Of a stretch of DNA of 17,924 nt, positions 7,221-13,745 are shown piece after piece (position 1 is the stretch's first letter; each line of letters starts with the position of its first letter). The notes under the pieces are model-generated. The model made no database searches. It had not been told where the DNA came from and saw only the letters and a list, made by a program, of their open reading frames with translations. A program made the position numbers and the translations under genes. Origin of the DNA: DASQDN01 sp035630195 (GTDB lineage Bacteria; Acidobacteriota; Terriglobia; Bryobacterales; Bryobacteraceae); the NCBI GenBank assembly GCA_035630195.1, contig DASQLD010000570.1, positions 1 through 17,924 of the forward strand. Reading direction: 5' to 3'.

Positions 7221-8488
7221 TGCAGTTCAAGGGATTTTCGCGGCGCGCGTTCCTTCGCGGCGTCGCAGCCTCCGGCGCCATGATCCGCATCGGGCTGCCT
7301 CCGCTTGAGGCGATGACCCAGGTCAAGAAGGTCGAGCCCCGCTTCGTCTTCTGGTTCAACGGCAATGGCATTCCCGAAAAGTACTGGATTCCCCGCGAAA
7401 CCGGTTCGAACTACGAAATAACGGCGTGTCTGAAGCCGCTCGCGCCCTTCCGCAACGATATTCACGTGATTACCGGCCTCGATAGCCCTGCCGCTCGCGT
7501 GCCCGGGCCAGGCAACAGCCACTATCCTTCCATGAGCGCAGTGGTTTCCTGCGAGCCGTTCACCGGCCGCGGCGCCGGCGGTCCGTCCTTGGATCAGGTG
7601 ATCGCCCAGAGGATCGGCCGGGACACGCGCTTCGCGTCGATTCAGGTGGGCGTTTCTCAGGAGTGCTTCGGCGAAAGCATCCAGCGCAATATGAGTTGGG
7701 TGGATCGCGACCGGCCATTGCCCCCGGAGACGATCCCGCATCGCTTGTTCGATCGGCTGTTCGGTGTCCAGGAAGAGTCCTGGATGCAGCGTCAGAAAAG
7801 CATACTCGACGCAGTACGAGAGGATGCGAACGCCGCCAAATCGAAACTAGGCAAGGGTGACGAAAGAAGGCTCGACGAATATCTATCGTCTGTTCGCGAT
7901 CTCGAACGTTCCATTGCGAGTCTGCCGCCAGAGTACGCGCGGGTCGTGGAGCGGCCGCCCGAAGGGGGCGATCTTCGCGATTGGCCGCGCATCGCCAAGC
8001 TGCAAAGTGATCTGCTAGTGCATGCGCTTGCCTCGGGCCAGACGCGTGTCGCATCGTATATGTTGACCAAGTGTCAGGGACTAGCGCGATTCCCTTGGCT
8101 TGGTCACACGTCCGAGCGCCATCATGAGTACACGCATGGGCAAGTGGAGACGCCGCGGGGAATGCGCATCTTGCGAGACATCTGCCGCTGGCACGTCGAA
8201 GAGTTTGCTTATTTGGTCGGCAAACTGAAGTCCATACCGGAAGGCGAGGGTACGTTGCTCGATAACACGTGCCTGTTGTTCGTCCACGAGCACGCAGACG
8301 CCAACGCGCACAAGAACAACAATCTCGCGGTGATCGCGGCGGGTCACGCGAATGGCATGAAAACCGGCATGCACACACGTGCCACAGGCACGCTGGGCGA
8401 CCTCTATCTCACATTGACTGACGAGGTCATGCAAGCCGGAGCCGGCAAGTTCCCAACGGCCGAGAAGAAGCTGTCGCTGCTCGTCTAA
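7220..8488 (+). CDS. Tat-exported DUF1552 (HXXSHH family) protein
   Basis: This is a secreted protein of the DUF1552 family, which regularly accompanies DUF1592/1588 haem proteins; its activity is unknown. The N-terminus has a twin-arginine motif, SRRAFLRG (7-14), and a short hydrophobic stretch, so it probably crosses the membrane folded, perhaps with a bound metal. The body shows typical family blocks: RFVFWFNGNGIPEKYW, NDIHVITGLDS, GGPSLDQVIAQRIG and the dimer-like YLSSVRDLERSIASLP helix. The His-rich family site reads HHEYTHG at 301-307, where I remember the family form as HHxxSHH. Ser is Thr and the last His is Gly here. The ATG overlaps the upstream TAA as TAATG, and GGGAGG (7205-7210) precedes it by 9 nt. 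This is the last gene of operon A, and it converges with the LRR gene at a 4-nt gap. At 422 aa it has normal length. Confidence 0.83.
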   Translation: MQFKGFSRRAFLRGVAASGAMIRIGLPPLEAMTQVKKVEPRFVFWFNGNGIPEKYWIPRETGSNYEITACLKPLAPFRNDIHVITGLDSPAARVPGPGNSHYPSMSAVVSCEPFTGRGAGGPSLDQVIAQRIGRDTRFASIQVGVSQECFGESIQRNMSWVDRDRPLPPETIPHRLFDRLFGVQEESWMQRQKSILDAVREDANAAKSKLGKGDERRLDEYLSSVRDLERSIASLPPEYARVVERPPEGGDLRDWPRIAKLQSDLLVHALASGQTRVASYMLTKCQGLARFPWLGHTSERHHEYTHGQVETPRGMRILRDICRWHVEEFAYLVGKLKSIPEGEGTLLDNTCLLFVHEHADANAHKNNNLAVIAAGHANGMKTGMHTRATGTLGDLYLTLTDEVMQAGAGKFPTAEKKLSLLV

Positions 8489-8492
8489 CGGA

Positions 8493-9422
8493 TCACTGCC
8501 ACCAGGTCACTTGGCAGTCGGGCCGCTCTTTTCGAAATCGCTCGACGCCTTCGGCTGTCACCTTCGAACCACCCAGGTGCAGGGTCTTAAGCTGCTTCAT
8601 CGCGATTAGAGTATCGATTGCCGTGTCATCGACCTTAGACGCAAGACCAAGGCGAAGCTCGCGCAATTTGGGCAAGTCGACCAGGGCGGCCAGCGCACCC
8701 GGAAGTACTGGCGTTCGGCTTAGATCGAGAAACTCGAGATTCCGTAGGGAGCGGAGCTTCGAAATGTCCGGTAGTTCGGTCCGCTGAGACAGTTGATTGC
8801 CAGGACGATCGATGCGTCGATCGTTCAGATTTGCCCCTGTCAGCGTCAGTGAGCGAAGCTCGGTTAACTCGGAGAGTCGTCGGAGATTGTCCTCCGAGAG
8901 AGCCAGACCCCAACGTCCGGAATCGACTCGCTGCATACCGCCGGCATCGAGAGCCCGCAGCGCTGGCAGCAACTTGAGGGAGGACAGCGCGCTTCCGCTC
9001 AACCGGTTGCCACCCAGAGCAAGGTTCTCCAACTTGGTCAGCGAGGACAGTTGCTCGAACCCATCGTCCTCCACTTCGGTGAACGCGATATCGAGAGATC
9101 GCAAGGAAGTCAATTGAGCGAGATGCTCGAAGACAGCACTGGTCAGCCTGACTCCTCGAAGGTTCAGTACTTCGAGGTGCTTCCAACCGCGCAGATGAGC
9201 GAGTGCAGTGTCAGTGATGTACTCCGCGTAGTAAAGGTTGAGCTCGGTGACGTTTTCGAGAGGTTTCAGATGCTCAACCCCGACATCGGTGATTCTGGTG
9301 TGCGCAAGGTTCAGCTTCTGCAAAGTCTGCATCTTGCCAACGCGCTCGAGGTCCGCATCGGTGATCCAAGTCGAAGCTAAGTCTAAGCTGACGATCTGCG
9401 CCAGTAACAGAAACCACATCAC
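8493..9422 (-). CDS. Leucine-rich-repeat protein, single module without N-cap
   Basis: This is an LRR protein of the bacterial 24-residue type, with repeats such as LQKLNLAHTRITDVGVEHL. Such proteins bind other proteins or surfaces; the partner is unknown. The start is GTG at 9422 or ATG at 9419. AAGGAG (9428-9433) sits 5 or 8 nt upstream of these, inside the end of the previous gene, whose TGA (9424-9426) is one base away, so translation is coupled. Only a short hydrophobic leader (MMWFLLLAQ) precedes the first repeat (IVSLDLASTWITDADL). The GG-containing N-cap seen in both modules of the neighbour is missing, while the C-cap (FRKERPDCQVTWW) is present. The spacing is broken near GANLNDRRIDRPGNQLS, with about 16 extra residues encoded over a DNA palindrome (8805-8824). 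Export is uncertain because the leader is short for a signal peptide. Confidence 0.8.
   Translation of the reverse strand: MMWFLLLAQIVSLDLASTWITDADLERVGKMQTLQKLNLAHTRITDVGVEHLKPLENVTELNLYYAEYITDTALAHLRGWKHLEVLNLRGVRLTSAVFEHLAQLTSLRSLDIAFTEVEDDGFEQLSSLTKLENLALGGNRLSGSALSSLKLLPALRALDAGGMQRVDSGRWGLALSEDNLRRLSELTELRSLTLTGANLNDRRIDRPGNQLSQRTELPDISKLRSLRNLEFLDLSRTPVLPGALAALVDLPKLRELRLGLASKVDDTAIDTLIAMKQLKTLHLGGSKVTAEGVERFRKERPDCQVTWWQ
8805..8824. repeat. Intragenic perfect palindrome
   Basis: ACGATCGA (8805-8812) and TCGATCGT (8817-8824) pair perfectly around TGCG. The palindrome lies in the irregular insert of the LRR gene, where the 24-residue spacing is lost. Confidence 0.5.
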
Positions 9423-9423
9423 C

Positions 9424-11403
9424 TCAACTCCTTCGTCGATTCGGCCGGCTCGATTCCTGATCCCAAATGATGGCGCATTCTGGCAGCGCCGACTTCAGCT
9501 CGGTCTGCCCGCCGGCAGTCAGAAACGTGTGATACATGTTCAACTTCTTAAGCTGCGGCAGCCCGCGCAATACGGCAACCGACTTGTCCGTCACATGGGT
9601 GTTATCCAGGCTGAGCTCGGTCAGCTGCTTGAGCCCGGCCAGATGTTTGAAGCCCTCATCCGTGATCTCGCCGTTGTCCAGATTCAGAGAGGTCAGATTG
9701 ACAAGCGATCCCAGAACCGCCATCCCCTTATCGCTGATGCGCGTCTGCAAGAGATCCAATCTCCGAAGTTGAGGCAGCCCTTGCAAATGGACGAGCCCGG
9801 CATCAGTGAGACGGCAATGCCGCAGGATCAGCTCGGCCAACGCCGCCGCGCCTTTCAACTTCTCGAGCCCGGTGTCGCCGACATCGGAACCGCTCAGATC
9901 CAGCCGTTGTAACTTGGGAAGGTTTGTCAGATGAATCAGGGCCGCATCGGTGATATCCGTCTCAGCTAGCGAGAGCCGGACCAGCGAAGTGAACTGCCCG
10001 AGTACCGACGCGCCGGTATCATTGATCGGAGCGCCCAACAGATCCAGATCTTCAACGCTCGTCAAACCTGCAAGACCTGTACCTTCGACATAAGTGTTTT
10101 TGAGACTCAGCCGCTTAAGCGACTTCATCCGGCTCAACGACGCAAGCCCGGCATCGGAAACGGCCGTCTCTCCAAGATCGAGGTCGGTGAGATGGATCAA
10201 CCTCGCAAGATGCTTCAGACCGAGATCACCTACTTCGGTTCCCTTCAGATCCAATTTCCGAAGCCCGGACAATCCAGCCAACTTCGCCATGTCCGCATCG
10301 GAGACCGAACTGGTCGCGAGAGAAACCTCCACGACGCGCCCTCGCTCGACGACAACTCTGCCACCTTGCAATTTCACCCAGGCGCTCAAACCCGCGCCCG
10401 CTTTCGCAGGCTTCGGACTAACTCGGGGCGCTGTCCCGACGAAGACGAATCGCGTCTCCGGCAGAGACTTCTGAAGCGTGTCGACTCCCGCCTGCGTAGA
10501 CCGTGTATAGCGGACATCCACTTCGCGCAGGGACTTCAGCTCCTTCAATGCTTCGAGTCCTGCATTGGTAACCCGAGTACGATACAGACTGAGTTGCTCG
10601 AGTGACTTCATCTGCTCGAGATTTACGAGTCCCGCATCCGTAACACCCGTGCTCATCAGGTTCAGCTTGCGGAGGTTGGTGAGAGAACGCAGATGCTGCA
10701 ACCCCGCATCGCTAATAGCCGTGCCGTGCAAGTCGACATCTTCGAGACTCTGAAGCTTGCTGAGAAACTGCAGACCGGTGTCGGTGATCTGGGTATCGGC
10801 CACCCAAAGACGAGTCAGATGATTCATCGAAGACAGGTTGCGCAGACCCTCATCATCGAATGGAGTCTTGCCGACATCGAGCACGCGCAGGTTTACAAAG
10901 GGCGCCAAGGTATGCCCGCGCACTCGAGTCTGAAAGAGCCCAAGCTCGCGTATGTTCACCAGGTTTGCGATGGCTTTCAGCCCCTCGTCCGCCAGCCGGA
11001 TCCGGTCGAGAAAGTGGTAGCTGAACATGATCCGTTCAAGCGTGGGAATCGACGACAGATGGCGCATCTCCGGGCTTATATTTCCGCCATCGAAGTTCGC
11101 CCCACCCGCCGTATTCCTGCTCCCGATCGGCCCGGGGAGGTGCAGTTCTTTCAAATGCTCCAGGGGACTTAGCTTCGCCAGATCGGCAGGGTCCAGGCTA
11201 TGCGCGCCGATCAGATTGATGGATTCCAAATGAAAGTCGACGGCCGGCAACTGGCCGAGATCGTGGATGGTCCGCGGATCGCCTGCGAGCCGCACGTTGC
11301 CGCCCATGTACAGCGCCCATTCGGCGACACGCCGGTCTACACTGTCCGCCCCCGTCGCCACCTGAACACAAACACACACAACGGCGGCAATGGCTCTCAA
11401 CAT
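9424..11403 (-). CDS. Secreted double-module leucine-rich-repeat protein
   Basis: This is an exported LRR protein of 659 aa with a Sec signal peptide (1-19, MLRAIAAVVCVCVQVATGA). It has two complete modules. Module 1 (about 26-323) has the cap VAEWALYMGGNVRLAG, about 10 repeats and the C-cap LQKSLPETRFVFVG. Module 2 (about 341-648) has the cap AWVKLQGGRVVVERG, about 12 regular 24-residue repeats (LxxLxxLxLxxTxVTDAGLxHL) and the C-cap LKSALPECAIIWD. A Pro/Ala/Lys linker (PRVSPKPAKAGAG) joins them. The best guess is a curved binding scaffold in the periplasm or on the cell surface; the ligand cannot be inferred. The gene leads a two-gene minus-strand operon with the 8493-9422 LRR gene and is transcribed away from the 11438 gene across 34 bp. 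I see no good Shine-Dalgarno sequence before the ATG. Confidence 0.85.
   Translation of the reverse strand: MLRAIAAVVCVCVQVATGADSVDRRVAEWALYMGGNVRLAGDPRTIHDLGQLPAVDFHLESINLIGAHSLDPADLAKLSPLEHLKELHLPGPIGSRNTAGGANFDGGNISPEMRHLSSIPTLERIMFSYHFLDRIRLADEGLKAIANLVNIRELGLFQTRVRGHTLAPFVNLRVLDVGKTPFDDEGLRNLSSMNHLTRLWVADTQITDTGLQFLSKLQSLEDVDLHGTAISDAGLQHLRSLTNLRKLNLMSTGVTDAGLVNLEQMKSLEQLSLYRTRVTNAGLEALKELKSLREVDVRYTRSTQAGVDTLQKSLPETRFVFVGTAPRVSPKPAKAGAGLSAWVKLQGGRVVVERGRVVEVSLATSSVSDADMAKLAGLSGLRKLDLKGTEVGDLGLKHLARLIHLTDLDLGETAVSDAGLASLSRMKSLKRLSLKNTYVEGTGLAGLTSVEDLDLLGAPINDTGASVLGQFTSLVRLSLAETDITDAALIHLTNLPKLQRLDLSGSDVGDTGLEKLKGAAALAELILRHCRLTDAGLVHLQGLPQLRRLDLLQTRISDKGMAVLGSLVNLTSLNLDNGEITDEGFKHLAGLKQLTELSLDNTHVTDKSVAVLRGLPQLKKLNMYHTFLTAGGQTELKSALPECAIIWDQESSRPNRRRS
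9460..11328 (-). repeat. Coding tandem LRR repeats in two homologous modules (10435-11328 and 9460-10383)
   Basis: Imperfect repeats with a period near 72 bp encode the 24-residue LRR units. On the + strand they show as recurring CCCGGCATCGGTGA-like blocks (for example near 9795, 10147 and 10637). Both halves start with a W-x(4)-GG-x-V cap and end with a LP[ET/EC]-x-[FI] cap, which indicates duplication of a whole module. Confidence 0.7.
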
Positions 11404-11416
11404 CGCTGATATATCT

Positions 11417-11423
11417 TATTATG
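11417..11423. promoter_or_regulatory. Candidate back-to-back -10 elements of a divergent promoter
   Basis: The 34-bp gap between the divergent genes (11404-11437) is strikingly AT-rich at 11411-11426. It reads TATTAT (11417-11422) on the + strand and CATAAT (11423-11418) on the minus strand, each one mismatch from TATAAT. No good -35 hexamer is visible on either side, and any would lie inside the opposing gene. Confidence 0.35.
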
Positions 11424-11437
11424 TTTTCAGGCTATCT

Positions 11438-12397
11438 ATGAAGAACGGCTGCTGGCTGCTGATCCCTCTAAGTCTATGCGCACAGAATGAGCTGAAGCCG
11501 GGCGGCTGCGTCAACAGCGGGGCTGTTTTTGAGCGCGACGTGGCTGGTCGTACGGTCATGCTGAAGGACCGCACCGGCTACGTCGGCTCAGTTGAACTCC
11601 CTCCCGAGATTGCAATCTGGAAACTGCAAGTGGTGGAAGGGGGCAAGGTTTCCTCTACTCCAGTTCGAATCAAGTTCGATGAGATTTCGGCAAATGATCT
11701 GGTTTGCGTCGAACGCGCGAAAGTAACCGTTGTGCCGCGCACGGAACTTGAACGGGCCCAGCGCGAGTCCGCGCTGAACTGGCAATCGAACTCGGTTTTC
11801 GGATCGATTCACACAATCGACTCCGCATCACGCAAGATTGTTGTGATGCCGCTGGCGGCGCAGAACCCTCCGCCGCCGACAGAGATCAATCTTCCTGCTG
11901 AGGTATTGCTGCGAACCTATCCGTCTACGGCCATGCGAATCGGCGATGCCAGTCCAGTACGCTTTGAAGATCTTCAGGCTGGTGAACGAGTCTATATCCG
12001 CGGGCGCCGGGCGCCTGGCGCCGCCACCCTAGACGCAACTCTCCTGATCAAGGGCGGCATGCGCGCAATAACAGGAGCTTTGGTGGAAGCGGGAGCCGCG
12101 AAGGTCCGTCTCCGGGAGTATGGCACGGGCCACACCCTTGATATCTCGATCCCATCGACGCGTGCCTATCGAACCTCGGCCGAACTCACATACTCTTCGG
12201 GCGCCATAAGACTTGATGAAACGGCGCTGTCTATCATCAATGTCGCCGATCTTAAGGCTGGTGACACAGTGCTTGTTGTGGGAACAGTCGATTACGACAC
12301 GAAGAGCGGTACTGGTCTCGGCGTTATCGCGCAGTTCGGGTATTTCGGGACTTCCCCCAACGACGGCGACCAGCAGATCACCTGGATTCTCAAGTGA
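11438..12397 (+). CDS. Secreted protein with three DUF5666-like beta modules, function unknown
   Basis: I do not recognise a named protein. An upstream ATG at 11390 is in frame, but the ATG at 11438 gives a proper signal peptide (MKNGCWLLIPLSLCAQ, residues 1-16) and avoids overlap with the divergent LRR gene; an AGG sits 6 nt upstream. The mature part shows a pattern repeated three times: a beta-rich stretch opening with G-x-[VI], a 'xxIVVxx' core, then [FV]-x-DL-x-[AV]-x-[ED]-x-V-x-[VI]-x-G. The units lie at about residues 22-91, 119-190 (FGSIHTIDSASRKIVVM to LQAGERVYIRGR) and 207-283 (ITGALVEAGAAKVRL to LKAGDTVLVVGTV). This resembles DUF5666 repeats of secreted acidobacterial proteins. C24 and C90 could form a disulfide across module 1. 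Its 3' end overlaps the convergent DUF1501 gene by 8 bp. Confidence 0.7.
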   Translation: MKNGCWLLIPLSLCAQNELKPGGCVNSGAVFERDVAGRTVMLKDRTGYVGSVELPPEIAIWKLQVVEGGKVSSTPVRIKFDEISANDLVCVERAKVTVVPRTELERAQRESALNWQSNSVFGSIHTIDSASRKIVVMPLAAQNPPPPTEINLPAEVLLRTYPSTAMRIGDASPVRFEDLQAGERVYIRGRRAPGAATLDATLLIKGGMRAITGALVEAGAAKVRLREYGTGHTLDISIPSTRAYRTSAELTYSSGAIRLDETALSIINVADLKAGDTVLVVGTVDYDTKSGTGLGVIAQFGYFGTSPNDGDQQITWILK

Positions 12398-13745
12398 GAA
12401 TACCCTGCACAACATGTCCATGCACATCGGTCAGCCGCCTTCGGATTCCGTTGTGATAGAACGTGAGCTTTTCGTGATCCAATCCAAGCAGGTGCAGAGC
12501 TGTTGCGTGCAGGTCGTGGACAGTTACCGGGTTCTCTGCGGGCTCACGTCCCAGGTCATCTGACGTGCCGTAGGCAAAACCCGGTTTGAGTCCCGCGCCT
12601 GCGAGCCAGCAGGTGAAGCAATTCGGATGATGATCGCGACCGGCCGTCTTGCCCGTTCCTTGCGATACGGGTGTTCGTCCAAACTCGGTTACGCCCATAA
12701 CGAGCGTGTCCGCCAGAAGCCCTCGCGCATCGAGATCCTTTATAAGGGCGGCAACAGGCTGATCGTACTCCTTTGCCCGTGTAGTGTGATTCGAGATCAG
12801 ACTTCCGTGCGCATCCCAGTCGGCTGAAGATCCGCCGTGGAAGACTTGAACGAACCGCACGCCGCGTTCGAGTAAGCGCCGCGCCAGCAGGCATTGCCTG
12901 CCGAGCGGCCCAGTTTCCTTCCCATCTAGACCGTACATGCGGCGAGTTGCCTCTGTTTCGCCTGCGATGTCGGTTGTCTCGGGAACACTCAACTGCATCT
13001 TTGCGGCGAGCTCATAGCTCCGCAGGCGAGCGTCAAGGTTGCTGTCACCGGGGTGCGTCTCGGCAAAGGTCCGGTTCATCTTTGTGAGCCATTCGAGGCT
13101 TGCCCGGCGCGATTCTGAATTCGTTCCAGATGGATTCGAGAGATCGGGAACCGGATCGCCTGCGCTACGAAAAGCAGTGCCTTGCACTGCTGCCGGCAGA
13201 AAACCGTTCGACCATTGCAAAGTACCGCCCCACGGATAGGCGCGCGCATCGGGCAGGACGACGAATGAGGGGAGATCTTCACTCTCGGAGCCTAGAGCGT
13301 AAACCACCCAGGAGCCCATGCTCGGAAATCCTGTGAGGATGAAGCCCGTGTTCATTTGCGCTACGGCAGGCATATGATTCGCGCTCTTGGAGACCATAGT
13401 GCGAATCACCGTCAGCTTGTCGGCGCATTGCGCCAAATTGGGTAACAAGTCACTGACCCAGAGTCCGCTTTGTCCGCGCTGCTTGAATTCGAATGCGTTG
13501 CCGAGCAGATTGCCTGCTTGCCCGAAGAACGTTGGCATCTCGAACGGCTGACCGTTCCGACGAGCGAGCTCCGGCTTGTAATCGAAGGTATCTATATGGC
13601 TCATCCCACCGACACAGAACACCTGAACGACACGTTTTACCTTGCCAACCGCGGCAGCGCCCAAGGATGACAACGCGAGCCAACCAAAGCCCAAGCCGCT
13701 GTTCAGAAGCAGCCTGCGTCGAGTGATTCGCGGATCAGTGGACAT
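12390..13745 (-). CDS. Tat-exported DUF1501 protein (alkaline-phosphatase-like fold family)
   Basis: This is a secreted member of the DUF1501 family, usually encoded beside DUF1549/1553 haem proteins. The fold family is related to sulfatases and phosphatases, but the reaction is unknown. The ATG at 13745 gives a twin-arginine leader (TRRRLLLNSG from residue 8, then a hydrophobic run to A32); a TTG at 13751 is a less likely start. Likely metal-site blocks are GGMSHIDTFD (46-55), SADWDAHG (307-314), EFGRTP (354-359), GRDHHPNCFTCW (369-380) and HDLHATALHLLG (410-421). The length of 451 aa is normal. The start lies 11 nt inside the end of the upstream haem-protein gene, so the two are translationally coupled and very likely act together. 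The stop overlaps the opposite-strand 11438 gene. Two cysteines (C376, C379) in the catalytic-looking block are notable. Confidence 0.87.
   Translation of the reverse strand: MSTDPRITRRRLLLNSGLGFGWLALSSLGAAAVGKVKRVVQVFCVGGMSHIDTFDYKPELARRNGQPFEMPTFFGQAGNLLGNAFEFKQRGQSGLWVSDLLPNLAQCADKLTVIRTMVSKSANHMPAVAQMNTGFILTGFPSMGSWVVYALGSESEDLPSFVVLPDARAYPWGGTLQWSNGFLPAAVQGTAFRSAGDPVPDLSNPSGTNSESRRASLEWLTKMNRTFAETHPGDSNLDARLRSYELAAKMQLSVPETTDIAGETEATRRMYGLDGKETGPLGRQCLLARRLLERGVRFVQVFHGGSSADWDAHGSLISNHTTRAKEYDQPVAALIKDLDARGLLADTLVMGVTEFGRTPVSQGTGKTAGRDHHPNCFTCWLAGAGLKPGFAYGTSDDLGREPAENPVTVHDLHATALHLLGLDHEKLTFYHNGIRRRLTDVHGHVVQGILT

Noticed and set aside
7560..8378. 272-aa minus-strand ORF inside the DUF1552 gene
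   Set aside because: It is a shadow of a conserved gene, very rich in Arg and Cys, with no motif.
9238..9912. 224-aa + strand ORF across the junction of the LRR genes
   Set aside because: It is antisense to both LRR genes. Its repeated pattern merely mirrors the LRR coding repeats.
9460..11328. Regular repeats of about 72 bp considered as a CRISPR or minisatellite array
   Set aside because: The repeats are imperfect, have no constant repeat/spacer structure and keep the reading frame of 24-residue LRR units. They are coding repeats.
11390..11437. Upstream ATG at 11390 as the start of the DUF5666-like protein
   Set aside because: It would overlap the divergent LRR gene and place 16 residues before the signal peptide. 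The ATG at 11438 gives a normal Sec leader.
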